Source: Blasia pusilla (Eukaryota > Marchantiophyta > Marchantiopsida > Blasiales). From it: a stretch of 64,000 bases of DNA. The position numbers and the translations under genes were made by a program. Shown here in pieces: positions 19,870-31,068 of this stretch (positions within the stretch are counted from its first letter, which is position 1; each line of letters starts with the position of its first letter). The DNA lies in contig CM114275.1 in assembly GCA_050084515.1 (NCBI GenBank), positions 14,942,001 through 15,006,000 on the forward strand. The letters run 5' to 3'. Below the pieces are notes generated by a model. The model did no database searches, was not told the DNA's origin, and was given only the letters and a program-made list of their open reading frames with translations.

Positions 19870-20984
19870 GATTGAACATTCATGAAAATGCCCTCTGCCC
19901 CAACACAAGTGGAGCAGAAAGTGTTCATTCCTCCTGGAGGTCGTCACAAGCATGCCAACGAATTTCACTTGTGGAGGCATGCCAACAAGACCAGGCAAGA
20001 GCAATGCTACAGTCTGCAGCATCCCATATCTTCCTCACAAAAGGCATAACAAAAGGAAGGGGGCCGTCAATCTACGAGCTCTATGTTAGGGGGGCTGTGA
20101 GATCTAGTGATGAAAAACTGTGTGTGGAAGCCTTCAACCGGTGCATAGCTGGAACTCCCCTCGAGCAAGATGTACACATTGGTGGGGATATTTATGGGCG
20201 GGTTTCAAGACGTCCCATAGAGATGGTGGTAGAGCAGTCCGAGCGAGACTCGTGGAGACCAGATAAGTATCTTGACTTCAGGCAGGTGAAGAGGCAGCAT
20301 CGAGGAACGAATTCGGTGATTGATTTGGATGAGGAAATTACGCCACCCAGGTATTCAAAGACCCCGAACCGCTCCCAAATCCATGATGGAGACCCTTCTT
20401 CAAAATCAGTGAATGTCTTATTTCAAAAGCCCTCCATTGGTGAAAGTTCGCAACATCCTGTCACTGGAGTGGTTCAAAAATATGGGATTCTGGTAATGGA
20501 GGTGGATTGTAACCTAAAATGGTGGAATATATCTCGGAGCAACCTAGGATGTGGACCCACCTGCAGGGCAGGATCTGATGGCATTAGGAGAGCATGCGGC
20601 ACTTTCCTAAATAAGAACTGTACAAGGACTGGACGACCACTGCCTGAGTTTTGGGGACTCAAAACCTTTGATCGTTTCACAAGGACCGGGGATCAATTGA
20701 AGTACTTCTTCTACCCAAATGAATCTTGCGCTTTCTGGAAGTCTTATCCGACTGCCATTGGAGCTCCGGTGAATACCCCCACGATTTGGCCCATCGCCGC
20801 AGGTACGAACTGCACTCAAGACGAAGTGGACAATCTTACAAGTGCCGGTTTCAGACTCATAGACGTGGGAAGTTTGGAGCACATTACAGAGACCATCGCA
20901 TTTCGTATTCAACCCAAGATTGATGTCAACATGTACCCAGAGAAGGTGGATGATCTCAATCCATTATTTCTGTTTGAGTCTAGA
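19870..20984 (+). pseudogene. MULE-1 transposase exon 2, truncated
   Basis: An open frame from about 19854 continues through this exon. It has the TSGAESVHS motif typical of the region after the MULE catalytic Glu. Then come a SLVEACQQD helix, a linker, and a Cys-containing block (RRACGTFLNKNC ... FYPNESC) that could bind zinc. Similarity to MULE-2 stops at 20984 inside FESR, before the SWIM finger. The frame runs on into palindromic DNA to a stop at 21062. The product would lack the SWIM domain. Confidence 0.7.
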
Positions 20985-21457
20985 TCTCTCCTGCCAGAAT
21001 ACCGACGGGTTGTTTTGTCCCGGACCAACCTGTCGCCTTCCGACGGGTTGGTCAGGGACTAAAACAACCCGTCGGGCTCCGTTGTTTTTATCCGTGAGCA
21101 ACCCGTCGGAAGGTGACGGGTTGCTGGCCTAGAGCAGCCCATGCTCGCCTGAGAGCAACCCGTCGCTATCAGTCGGGTTGCATCCAAAAACCAAAAGCAA
21201 TTGGGAAAAACCAAAAGCAAATGCAACCCGTCGGGTTCGGACGGGTTGCAGGTACACCGCGGTTTTCCCTGTGTATGTGGGAAAGATGCAACCCGTCGGA
21301 AACCGACGGGTTGCTCTCAGCCAAGCATGGGCTGCTCTAAGCCAACAACCCGTCGCCTTCCGATGGGTTGCTCACGGACAAAAAAAACGGAGATGAACAC
21401 TCATTATAGAAATCATTAAAATATAATTGAAATTATAGTACAGGAATTGAGCCTTAC
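20985..21457. repeat. Palindrome cluster at the MULE-1/MULE-2 junction (ORF2 intron 3 remnant)
   Basis: Seven or eight palindromes lie between 20998 and 21372, including perfect ones at about 21222-21248 and 21288-21314. The part at 21070-21120 resembles MULE-1 intron 3 (12335-12395). The ORF2 donor follows at 21457. The last exon of MULE-2 ORF2 and the 3' half of the MULE-1 transposase are both missing, so the two elements appear joined by a deletion ending in these palindromes. Confidence 0.7.
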
Positions 21458-23488
21458 CCGAATCTGACTCGTCGCGGATCGAAGTGGGTACTCATTTTTG
21501 ATGATCCATGATTGCGCCGTCCTCCACTTTAGCGACCTCTTGACGCACAGGAGGTTGGAGAGCTCGTCCTTGCTCCCTCCAATCAACACCAAGAAGCAGC
21601 CCCTGTCACTCAGATAGGCGTCTGCAAAGGAGAACAAAAGCGCAATCTGGTCATAAGAGAGCGGCACATTCCACTCAGGTACCTCGTCCGACGGATTCTC
21701 GCCCCAAAGTTGCAACCCCGAGGGCAGATCGGCGATCAAGAGATCCACCGCAACCTCTTCGACCACTCCATTCACCGTCCAGGCAGCGTGCCCGTTTCGT
21801 TGGAGCTTCCGTCCCAATGTTGTCAATTTTTTGATGGCTGGTGTCGATGCTTGAGAACTGAAGCTCTTCAGTTCATCCAGTAAAGGAGTGAACTGAAGGA
21901 GGACGCTTGTCCGGGTCGTCGTTTGTTTGTGTCTTCCCAAGGATGATGGACTGTATTCTCCTTGGGACAACCCGGGCACCTCTCGCTTCCGTGTCTGCCT
22001 AGTATGCGGACGGCTTGTCGGGGTCTCTATGACCTCAGATTCCGATGGGGTTTTTTTTGCCGAGGACCTGGTCTGACCCTCTCTCCCCGCTCGCCCTGAC
22101 GATTCCGCCTCTGGCCTTGAATCTTCATCCTCTCTTTGGGAAGACTCGGCCTCTGAATTTTTCCCTCCCCTCGCCTTGCCTTTGAGACCCGCTGTGGATT
22201 TGTCTTTGGCTGTGCGGACCTTGGAAGCCAACTCAGTTGTCTTGTGGGCCTGCTCTTCTGCATCTCCTCCGAAGAAGTCTTCAGGCTGGACGAAATTGGG
22301 GATGTCGTCTTGTCCTGAGGCCACTGCATCATGAAGCACTCGTAAATCCTTATCGGTGATTTCTTCAGGGTCGTTGAAGTCGATCCAAATGGGGCAATTC
22401 TCCACCTCCCAATCGGACATGTGTTGCCCCATCTCCATGTCGTACATTGAGAATGTCTCTACATCCGGCGGCGAAGCCCACAATTTCAAGGCTTCCGGTA
22501 ATTTTCCCCACGTACTTGAATTCTTACAGTGGACGAGGTACTTGAAGACCATCCGTTGGGCAGCTTTTAGTCGAACAGAATCGACCGTCTGCTCCTGTAG
22601 ATCTCGCTTCTTCTTCGCTTGATCCCCGTTTGTTCCCCCTCTCTTCTTCGTCAAGCTCACTTTTGAGGGAGGACGCAAACCTTGAACATGGTCTTGAATC
22701 CTGGGTTTTTGGTTGGCTTGTCCCGGGTGTCGTCGAGCCAAACCTCGAAATGTCCAGAACTTTCAAGGTTTGCTTCATACGGGATGGGCTCTAATCTTCT
22801 GAGCTCCGCTTGCAGACCGTCCAGCACGGACTTCCCGATAACCCGCAACGCGTCCCAGAACAACCATTCGCGTAGCCAATGCAAGATCACTGGATCGGAC
22901 ACACCCGGAGGATGGTGTGCCGCCCTCTTCTGGGCCTCTGAGCCCTCAAGAGTGATTTTCATCAGTCGGATCCTCCTAAACTCGCTTATGTCGGACAACG
23001 CAAACCGATGCACGCGATCCAGGATACTTTCTCCCCAATCCGACCATGCGGATCTTCATCCCTTTTCCGCTGGCGCTTGATAATCGCCTTCAGCTCCTTG
23101 TAGAACTCTGGACCAAGTTCGGGGTTGAGAATGCTGATGTATCGCTGCATCTTGCTCGCCGTGTATTTTGTTGCTGTAGATACTGCAGCTTGGATGAATT
23201 TGGCGGGCTCAGACGCAGATACCTTCTCCCTCCGCTCTAGCTCTAGTGCAGCGCTTTTCTTCGCGGCCTGTATCTTCGACCAGCAAAGGATGGTTACGGC
23301 AACACCTTGGGAAATAAACTTATTTGCCCAAGTTTTCTTTTTAATCTGAGCACCCTTTGCAAGCATCTGATTGACAAGGGCATCGCCCAAGAACTCCCTG
23401 TACTCTCCCGGGTGCGTCGTAAGCACCTTCTCTCACCCGATCGCGATCCCTGGATCCGTGGTGGGTGACATTCCCCTCCGATACAATC
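21458..23488 (-). pseudogene. MULE-2 ORF2 exon 3: linker and methyltransferase catalytic region
   Basis: The best-preserved copy. An open frame from 22741 to the donor carries a helical and charged linker, then VDLLIADLPSGLQLWG at about 21700-21745 (ADLPSG at 21716-21733). NVPLSYDQIALLFSFADAYLSD, a VLIGG strand, and an AQSWIIKNEYP segment follow. This matches motif IV, the following helix, the motif V strand and the W-x-K-N strand of DPPY-type amino-DNA methyltransferases. The catalytic box is DLPS rather than DPPY, so activity is uncertain. Frameshifts lie near 22660 and 23000. The exon carrying the SAM-binding motifs is missing in this copy. Confidence 0.7.
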
Positions 23489-24144
23489 CTGCACATCCAA
23501 ACTCAACCCGTCAGGAAATTACATGGGTTCCTGCAACCCGTCGGACTCCGACGGGTTGTCACAGCTCAAGGTCGGATTCTAGCAACGAGCTAAATGATGC
23601 AACCCGTCGGAGTCTGACGGATTGCATTAAGATTTGCTAATGCCTGGTTTCAACCCGTCGGACTCCGACGGGTTGTGCAACTGAACATACTAACGTGAAC
23701 ATAGCAACCCGTCGGAGTCCGACAAGTTGCGTAATTGAATGTAAACTTGCAATTTGACAGGAAATTTGGGAAACCAACTTCCGAATGCAACCCGTCGGAC
23801 TCCGACGGGTTGATTTCGGCCAAAAATAGTTTCGAGGCAAGCAACCCATCGGACTCCGACGGGTTGCTTTGGGGAAAAAACCTTCTAAACCTGCAGTCAG
23901 TCGAACAACTCATCGGAGTCCGACGAGTTGCATTCTTCAAAAAACATCTTGACAAGGCGGCGAGTCGAGCAACCTGTCGGACTCCGACGGTTTGCTTTGG
24001 GCCAAAAACTAATTAAATGTGTGGTCAATCAAACAACCCGTCGGAGTCCGACGAGTTGCTTTCGGCAAAAACAAACCTAACCCATTCATCAATCGAGCAA
24101 CTCGTCGGAGTCCGAAGAGTTGCGTAAGTGTTAAAGATACTCAC
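23489..24144. repeat. MULE-2 ORF2 intron 2 packed with the palindrome
   Basis: Donor GTGAGT at 24144 and acceptor TGTGCAG at 23489-23490. About ten palindromes lie inside, several perfect (for example 23533-23559, 23651-23677, 23789-23814, 23841-23866). Spacers include GCCAAAAA and share blocks with MULE-1 intron 2. The position in the gene is the same in both copies. Confidence 0.88.
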
Positions 24145-24616
24145 GTGTTCATGGCATGCATTGCCATCTCCACCGTCGCCATGTGATGAGGGAATGGGTG
24201 AAGGACCACTCCCTTCACGCAGAAATGTGCCTCCAATGAGTTGGGCTGCTCCTCCGCAAACTTGGTCCATGCCATGAACCTGTGATTTCCATCCCAGATG
24301 AAGAAATGCAGATTCCTCATCCAGCTGAATTCCGTGCCCTCAACTTGCCTTCTGAAATCCTAGTCTCGCATCCTCCAAAATGTGTCGAGCTTTTCCAAGT
24401 CCTCCTCCGTAACTAGAGCTTGGGTTCTATGCTCGTCGTAAGGCTGAACATAGAAGGGAGGAAAGTTGTCGACGTAGGATGTTGTCGCCGCCGATTGTTT
24501 AAGCTTTGCGATGTCCTCGTCGGACTGAATTTCGCGGACGTATTCCATTGTCCGCAATCGGCAGAGTGGAATCCTTGGGGCGTTGTGGCCCTCCATGAGT
24601 GCCATCTGCTTTACCA
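24145..24616 (-). pseudogene. MULE-2 ORF2 exon 2: DGNHR (ParB/Srx-like) domain
   Basis: Encodes the same domain as 15201-15673, with DGNHRFMAW at 24267-24293 and conserved LEAHFC and VVLHP segments. An in-frame stop lies near 24361, where MULE-1 reads through. The two copies differ mainly by substitutions that keep the DGNHR motif. This suggests the motif was under selection before the copies decayed. Confidence 0.55.
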
Positions 24617-24707
24617 CTTGTCAAAACCGGGACAAGATGAATAAGCTACACTAAATTCCCAATGAATTGCAATTCAAATAATTCAAAAAACCCAGATCCT
24701 CTCTTAC

Positions 24708-25327
24708 CCGCTCGAAAATGGGGTCGGTTTCTTGACCAGCTAACTTGTCTGAGACAGAAGCTGGCAAATCGAGTGGGAACTCGTCGATCCGATAGAGGTC
24801 GATGTCCTCCTCCGGGCTTGGAGTCGAGAATGACCGCTCTCCGGCTTCTTCGGCCATGTCCACCATCTCCACGCTGGCGGTCCTCATGACCTCGTCGTCA
24901 TCGATTTCAACTTCTGGCGTTTCCACTATGTTGATTGTGTCCCCGGACTTTGTGGGGGACATTTCCCGCATCTCAACACTTGCACTTGGATGGGCAGGGC
25001 TATCGTCAATGGCTATCGCTTTTTCCCTCCTCGCTTTAGCCAATTCTGCCCTCTCTTTTCGTCGGCGATCCTTTTCTTCAAGGCCTGCGACGTCTCAGCC
25101 TTTGCATTTTGTTTATCTAGCGCCTCTTGAACACGTCTCGCAAGACGCACTTGGTTGTGCATCTCCGCTTCCCTTTCCCGCTCCTCGATTTCGTGCTGCC
25201 TAATTTCATTCGCCAAACGAGGCCCAGGAGATGCTAACGCAGGAGTCCTAATGGACTTCGGAGTGAATCTCCCAGACTTGTTGGCTTGTGATTTTTTCCT
25301 CGTCATTTTTTCCGGAATTGCCTCCAC
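24708..25327 (-). pseudogene. MULE-2 ORF2 exon 1: basic N-terminus and coiled coil
   Basis: Starts at 25327 (or the internal Met at 25306). It has the MTRKKSQANKSG basic tail and the EIEEREREAEMH charged helix. The frame shifts near 25040, after which the acidic part with SVEMREMSPTKSGDTIN follows (25043-24708). Exon 1 ends at the shared donor at 24707. The frame is better preserved than in MULE-1. Confidence 0.65.
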
Positions 25328-25374
25328 CTATGTCCACGACAAATCCCTTGATCAGTCGCCTTGCTGATGTCAAG

Positions 25375-25560
25375 ATGGGGAGCTCGAATCGCCTTGATGG
25401 GTAGCTCGAATCGTCTCGCGATCGCTCAGTCGAATCGTCTCGCGATCGCTCAGTCGAACCGTCTTGCTGTCGTTCGGTCGAACCGTCTCGCTCTCGTTTG
25501 GTCGAACCGTCTTGCTCTCGTTCCCTCCTATCGACTCGCGATGTGTCGCCGTGTGAAACG
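25375..25560. repeat. 24-bp tandem repeat in the ORF2 leader (MULE-2)
   Basis: Six to seven units built on TCGAATCGTCTCGCGATCG and its variants (TCGAACCGTCTTGCTCTCG). Same position relative to the ORF2 start and TATA box as in MULE-1. Confidence 0.8.
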
Positions 25561-25646
25561 CCCCTTAGTATCTGATCAGCTGTTGCGCGGGAGAGTGAGG
25601 AATGAAGATCGCGAAATGAAAAACCGGAAATGAGCGATTTCTGCCC

Positions 25647-25654
25647 TATTTATA
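25647..25654 (-). promoter_or_regulatory. TATA box of ORF2 (MULE-2)
   Basis: TATAAATA on the minus strand in the same AAAAGTATAAATAGGGCAG context as the other copies, about 320 bp upstream of the ORF2 start. Confidence 0.8.
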
Positions 25655-25741
25655 CTTTTCTAGCTGTTGGGCTGACCCTTGGGTCCCATCGTCTTTCGAC
25701 GGCGACGTGCCGGAGGTTACAGAAGTCCGGACGTGAAAAAT

Positions 25742-26088
25742 GGCAACCCATCGGAGTCCGACAGGTTGTGCGCCTCCGCCATCCTGGGTACGTCGCCACG
25801 TGCGCGAGCAACCCGTTGGAGACCGACGGGTTGAGCGCCTCCGTCGTCTTCGGAAAAGAACGCGAGGTACCCGCGCAACCCGTCGGAGACCGACATGTTG
25901 CGCGCCTCCGCCATCCTGGGTATGTCGCCACGTGCGCGAGCAACCCGTCGGAGACCGACGGGTTGAGCGCCTCCATCGTCTTCGGAAAAGAACGCGAGGT
26001 ATCCGCGCAACCCGTCGGAGACCGACATGTTGCGCGCCTCCGCCGTGTTTGGGACGGGAACGGGACGTATCTTGGGCAATCCGTCGGA
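25742..26088. repeat. Remnant promoter palindrome array of MULE-2
   Basis: Five palindromes at about 60-65 bp spacing (about 25742-25768, 25808-25833, 25875-25902, 25939-25965, 26006-26032) and a half copy at the end. A unit of about 130 bp carrying two palindromes is duplicated (25790-25920 and 25920-26050). The array is cut at 26088 by gypsy-1 and the rest of the promoter is missing. Confidence 0.85.
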
Positions 26089-26734
26089 TGTCTAAAATCG
26101 CCTCAATGGACTTGGTGCAGGTTTTCCAACCCAACCCCCAAACTCGCGTTCCGTTCCACGCCCTTGAGCCACCCCGCGGCGCCCAAAGTGGGGTTTGGGT
26201 TCCAAGCACTCTCGAAGACCTTCCCCCTTACTAGTACTTCTGGGGTTCTCCAATAACCCCTCCCCTTTGGGAAAAGAGGGTCGGGCCCTTCATTGTGGCC
26301 CTCAACCCGACTCCACTTATAGTCGTTTTCGGGTTGTATCGTGGCCGCTGCTTATGCGTTTGCAGCGATCTTTGGTGCGTTCGGACCGGCTCTCCGTAAG
26401 CTTTCCGACGCACCCTTATTTGCTCCAAACGCATCTTGGCGCTAAAAGTTATGGCCCTAAATACAGTCGGAAACTCTCAAACGCTAGTGGCGTTCCAAAT
26501 CCGGATCTTTCCTTTGGCAACCCACTTCCTAGACTCGACTTCTTCCAAATCTCATTCCGCGTTTGGTCCAGGTTTCTCAGTCGTGACCATAACACCTGAA
26601 ACGCGACTCTTCGCTCGCGTCTCGTCTCTTGTCTCCTCTTTTGAGACAACTCCAACGCGCAAACCATCTTAGCGTGAGCCCGCTAATGTTCCGATGTTCT
26701 GCTTGGCACTTGTTTGGTCATGAGGGTCGCGACA
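26089..26734 (-). repeat. gypsy-1 left copy, truncated 3' LTR
   Basis: 646 bp alignable to 32485-33123, ending in GCGACA next to the polypurine tract. The part equivalent to 32131-32484 is missing, which leaves MULE-2 promoter DNA abutting the middle of the LTR. Confidence 0.9.
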
Positions 26735-26748
26735 CTCACCCCTCTTTT
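26735..26748 (-). promoter_or_regulatory. Polypurine tract of gypsy-1 (left copy)
   Basis: AAAAGAGGGGTGAG on the minus strand directly precedes the 3' LTR. The right copy has AAAAGAGGAGTGAG at 57073-57086. It is the expected primer site for plus-strand DNA synthesis. Confidence 0.85.
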
Positions 26749-27425
26749 AGAGGTTGATGCCCTCATCAACGCAAACCTTTGTTATGTCAAGTCTCCTGGG
26801 CAGCCTACCCCTTGACATTGAATTGCGTTCTAGTGGCTAACCCGCAATTCCTCTTAGTCTCTAGTTGTCGCTTTGCCCCACTTAGAATTATTAGCCTCTC
26901 CTCTTTGATAAGCCTGGACTAGTTCCAAGGAACTAACCTATCAAATAAGCTAACTAAGTGTGCAACCTTAGACTCTGTTGACTCATTACTGTAAACATCA
27001 CACCTATTTACCTGGTCCACAAATCGTACTACTTTTGGGTCGCTCTCGTATTCGACTTAGGCGCGTCACTAAGTTTACTTATGTGGCCACAAGTAAGATC
27101 AACCCAAGCCCCAAGACAGACTTCATCTGCCCCGCCGATGCTAGGGCGAACCCGAGTGTAATCTAACACAAGGTCCTGTTCTAGGTGCTTATCCACATAC
27201 GAGCTCTCACCTCAAATACTCCTTGTCTGTACTCTTGTCGTACATTCTAAGCCTATGATGAACGACTTATAGCCATGCACTACCACATATAAATTGCAAT
27301 CAACACTGGTATCGAATCTCCAAATCCATACACTCCTTTATTGCAACACTAGCATATTCTAGTTACAACGGCCTTCGGCCCAAGATTCCACTGGTTACAA
27401 GTCATGTCTCTAGCTTCTCCTCGTA
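26749..27425 (-). other. gypsy-1 3' untranslated region (left copy)
   Basis: No gene. The sequence between the chromodomain stop and the polypurine tract matches 56397-57072 in the right copy. It contains ordinary mixed sequence with short blocks of GAACTAGTCC type and no conspicuous structure. Confidence 0.7.
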
Positions 27426-27800
27426 CTAACGTATGTGCTTCGCTTGTGTTCGCTTGAAGTCGTGCAACAATTCTTGCGCGTGTTCCAAATCCGCCTCCGC
27501 AATCCAAGTCGCCTCCTTCACATGGTAGCCCTTCCATTTTACCAAGTATTCATACTTGTTGGCCCGACGCCTCGAACGTAAGATGGTCTCCACCTCAAAC
27601 TCAGGCTCTTCATTTACGATGACCGGGTGCGGTCTCACCACCTGTCTCTGCGCGAAACGTCCATTATCTTGAAGATATTTCTTCAACAATGACACATGAA
27701 AGGTCGGATGAATCTTGAACTCGTCCGGCAGCCTCAACGTATACACATCCTCAAACGGGTTTGCCACAATCACATACGGTCCAAAGATACTTGGCCACAA
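27426..27800 (-). CDS. gypsy-1 integrase C-terminus with chromodomain
   Basis: 124 residues. The first half (FHVSLLKKY) is the conserved integrase tail. The second half is a chromodomain: FEVETILRSRR, then YEYLVKWKGY, then TWIAEADLEHA, with the aromatic residues that read methylated histone H3 tails in characterised chromoviruses. It ends at 27426. Such domains steer integration towards heterochromatin, which may fit nesting in other repeats. Upstream integrase is frameshifted, so this is only the end of a broken polyprotein. Confidence 0.88.
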   Translation of the reverse strand: MWPSIFGPYVIVANPFEDVYTLRLPDEFKIHPTFHVSLLKKYLQDNGRFAQRQVVRPHPVIVNEEPEFEVETILRSRRRANKYEYLVKWKGYHVKEATWIAEADLEHAQELLHDFKRTQAKHIR

Positions 27801-29332
27801 TCACATACGGTCCCAGAAAACTCTTTCGAAAGAGTGAGGTTCTTTACACTCAACCACACTTGTTCTACAACTTGGAATCGTACTTGGCGCAGACTCTTGT
27901 TAGCATGCTTAACGTACCTCATTTGATCCTTTGCAAGACTTCGCCTCGCGCGCTCTTCTTGTTCTCGCATCTCTACCAACAAACCTTCCGCCACCGCTTG
28001 TCGTGTTCGTGCCAATGTAGTACCCTTCAAAAGGGCTAGATCAAGAGGCCCTTCTGGCTCTCATCCATTTTCCAGGAGAAACATAGATTCTCCAATTGCT
28101 GAATGCTTGGTCGAGTTGTAGCAGTATTCCGCAATGCTCAGCCACCTGACCCAATCGCGTTGATCAAGACTCGACATAATTCCTAAAATCTTGATTCACG
28201 ATAGAGTTTACCTTTTCATCGGTCCATCCGTTTGTGGGTGGAAAGTTGTCTTGAAACTCGGCTTGGTCTTAAACCTCTGAACAAGTGCTTCGAAAAGTTA
28301 ATCGGTAAACTTTGATCCCGATCAAACAATGCTCCTCGGCAAACCATGAGCACACCACCGGCTATCAAGGACTAGTTGCACCGTCAGATACGTCGTTCGT
28401 TGAATCCACCGTCGGCACGAATCTCGCCAACTTGCTAAACCGATCAACAATCACAAGTATAGCATTGTATCCCTCGATTCGGAAGACTCGTGATGAAATC
28501 CATACTCACACTTTGCAAGGGTCCTTCTCGGGATCGGCAAGGGATGCAACAAGCCCTGCATTTCTTATCATAAGAGATCAGATTTGCTTGGCGGGTCACA
28601 TGGTCTTCACATATTGAGCAACATCCTCTTTCATGTTGGGCCAAAGAACCGCCGAATGTAACAGCTAGCGAGATTTCTCTCCTTTATGTCTGCTAAGGGC
28701 CCGTCGTGACATTCCGCTAACACCTTGGTTCGCATCCCGCTTGACCTACATAGATCCCTACTGTTTGAACCTTAGTAAACCGTGCCTCAAACTTATGTTG
28801 GCCACCTTCTCACCCCGCTTCAACTTCCTCAGGTATTCCCTTGCTTGAGCATCCTTCATATATCCTTCACTTAATCCTTCTTTCTAGATCTGTTTCCTTA
28901 GGGAACATTGCTCTCAAGACTGTGTGTCGCCGATGGCATGTGTTCCTCCTTGCGACTTAACGCATCTGGAATCACATTATCTTTACCTGGCTTGTGGATC
29001 AACTCTACATCCATCAGCGCCAAGGAATCATGCCACCGCAGTTGTTTCGGTGTCACTCAATCCTGGGTCTCAAAATAATTGAGTGATATATTATCCGTGA
29101 ATACTCGAGTCCTGTGGAGCCCTAGATAATGCCGCCACTTCCTCAAGCAATGTACCACCGCGAACAACTCTTTCTTGTGAGTAGGCCATCTCTTTTCAGT
29201 ATCGCTAAGCTTCTAGCTCTCATATGCGACCGGTCTCCCTTCTTGCACCAACATTCCTGCAACCGCGAAATCACTAGCATCGGTATGCACTTCGAACGGT
29301 TTGTCAAACTCCGACAGCTTCAACACTGGTTC
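27801..29332 (-). pseudogene. gypsy-1 RNase H and integrase remnant (left copy)
   Basis: Minus-strand fragments in several frames match the better preserved right copy (54480-56030). They include an SVSMDFITSLP integrase core start near 28505-28540 and the TDGW region near 28225, plus RNase H pieces in 28900-29330. Many frameshifts are present. Nothing intact is encoded. Confidence 0.8.
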
Positions 29333-29872
29333 CTACGATAGAATTTGCTTCACTCGGTTGAATGCCTCATTAACTTCCTGGGTCCAAGTCGTGTTGGCAA
29401 ACTTTGTTGTCCAATCCGTGAGAGGTCTAACAATTCCCGAAAAGTTTTCCACATAGGTACGATAAAACTGCACCGCACCTATGAACCTCCTCATCTCCTT
29501 TACAGTTGATGGGGGTTCCCACTCGGAAATCGCCTTCACCTTCTCAATGTCTGGACTGACGCCATCTGCACTGACCACGTGACCCAAGAATTTGATCTTA
29601 CTCAAACCAAATTCGCTCTTCTCTACATTCGCATACAGCTGATTTGCCCTTAGCTTAGACAAGACCGCTCTCACATGTCGAACGTGCTCCTCTAGTGACT
29701 TTGAATAGATAAGTATGTCATCGATATAGATGATAACATACTCATCCATTTCCTTGTGAAAAATGGAGTTCATCAATGTGGTGAACGTTGGAGGCGCGTT
29801 ACATAGACCGAAAGGCATCACTACAAACTCAAAGGAACAGTATCTCGCCTCCCGCACGCATCTTCTCCACAT
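29333..29872 (-). pseudogene. gypsy-1 reverse transcriptase palm and thumb (left copy)
   Basis: Open for 179 residues. Holds VMPFGLCNAPPTF and the catalytic YIDD at 29717-29728, then KFLGHVVSADG and the W..P.. connection into RNase H. It is offset by one frame from the upstream protease-RT piece (29821-31029), showing an indel near 29850. Motifs are otherwise intact. Confidence 0.88.
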
Positions 29873-31029
29873 CCGCCGGAAATCCGAATCTGGTAATATC
29901 CTGACTTCAAGTCAATCCTACTGAAATATCTCGCGCCAGCCAGCCTATCAAAGAGATCATCTATCCTCGGAAGAGGATAATTGTTCCGAATCGTCACTTT
30001 GTTCAATGCACGGTAATCCACACACAACCTCATCTTTCCATCCTTCTTCTTTACAAAGAGAACCGGTGCTCCATAAGGTAACTTGATAGTCCTAATGTAA
30101 CCCTTTTCCAAGAGCTCACTTAACTCCTTTTCCAACTCAAGAAGTTCCTCCTGATTCAACCTATATGGTGCTTTTGAAGGCGGTTGGGAACCGGGTATGA
30201 TCTCTATCTTATGATCTACGGCTCTATGCGGCGGCAATTCAGTCGGAAGCTCATTTGTCAAGACATCCTCAAACTCCTTGACCACTTCCTGGAGTGGTTC
30301 TGGGATTCCCCTTGAAGTAGTGTCCTGATCTCTGCGTATACTGCTTGTAGCCTCCTCCACTTGTCTCATCAAGCAGAGAAATCCATCCTCCAACTCAGTC
30401 ATGCTCCTCCTTGTGATCGAGTTCACTAACTCCTTTTTCGCTCGAACTTCACCGACCAATCGCACCTCTAACCGTTTGCCTTTTAGCAAGACGTTCAACC
30501 TCAAGGGTCTACGTCTTAACTCCACCTCATATGCATCTAGGAATGTATTCCCCAAGACTCCGTCAATGCCATCCATTTCGCACACAGTGAAATTCTCCTT
30601 CAACTCGAATACCCCGCATCCTACTGTCAAACCCAAGACCAAATCAGAAGTCCGATGAGACTTGCCTCCTGCAAATCCCACTCGAATGGGCTCGTCCGCC
30701 TTAGAGGTAGACAGCCCCAGTTCCTTCATGATTCTCGGGATTAGGAAGGAGTGCGAAGCACCTGTATCCACATGCAACAACACATCGCGATCAGCAATCT
30801 TGGATCTTAGATACACCAAATTGTGCGTTCTCTTGGTTACTTGAAGGGACGTCTCGAGATCGCCCGCCAACAGATGCTTAGCAGCAAACGCAATCATACT
30901 CCCATTACTAACCGTCGGTTTTGAACACCCTTTCGACAAGTGCCCCGGTTCGCCACAGTTGTAGCATACGACCTTGCCGTTCCCTGACTTTGAGTGTTGT
31001 CCTCCTTTTGGCTTCGCATGAAGTTCCAC
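29821..31029 (-). pseudogene. gypsy-1 nucleocapsid knuckle, protease and RT N-terminus (left copy)
   Basis: 402 residues. It starts near a CCHC knuckle ([14 protein letters not shown], about 30926-30967). The retropepsin catalytic DTGA is at 30757-30768, followed by a conserved hydrophobic strand about 60 residues on. Reverse transcriptase begins with the PYRL...EL motif and continues through VDYRALN and [12 protein letters not shown]. The frame is lost near 29870, just before the palm motif. Confidence 0.88.
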
Positions 31030-31068
31030 TCGTTTTGCTGCCGGGGCAGACGACTCTCCTCGTTCGTG

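Larger units (their letters stand above)
9952..20984. mobile_element. MULE-1: giant two-gene Mutator-like element, 3'-truncated
   Basis: The left end has a purine-rich terminal sequence (GGGGGCTGGTATTCTGG, then GAGAG repeats) shared with the short element at 61980-62604. Inside, ORF2 runs leftwards (16413 to about 11797) and the transposase runs rightwards (17969-20984), separated by a bidirectional promoter. The transposase copy loses similarity to its relatives after 20984, so its SWIM domain and right end are missing. Using MULE-3 for the missing part, the complete element would be about 12-13 kb, very large for a MULE. Both genes contain stops or frameshifts. Confidence 0.8.

Noticed and set aside
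25646-26256. 164-208 residue open frames through the MULE-2 promoter array
   Set aside because: Same cause as above: the GC-rich repeat lacks stops. They also run into the gypsy-1 LTR.
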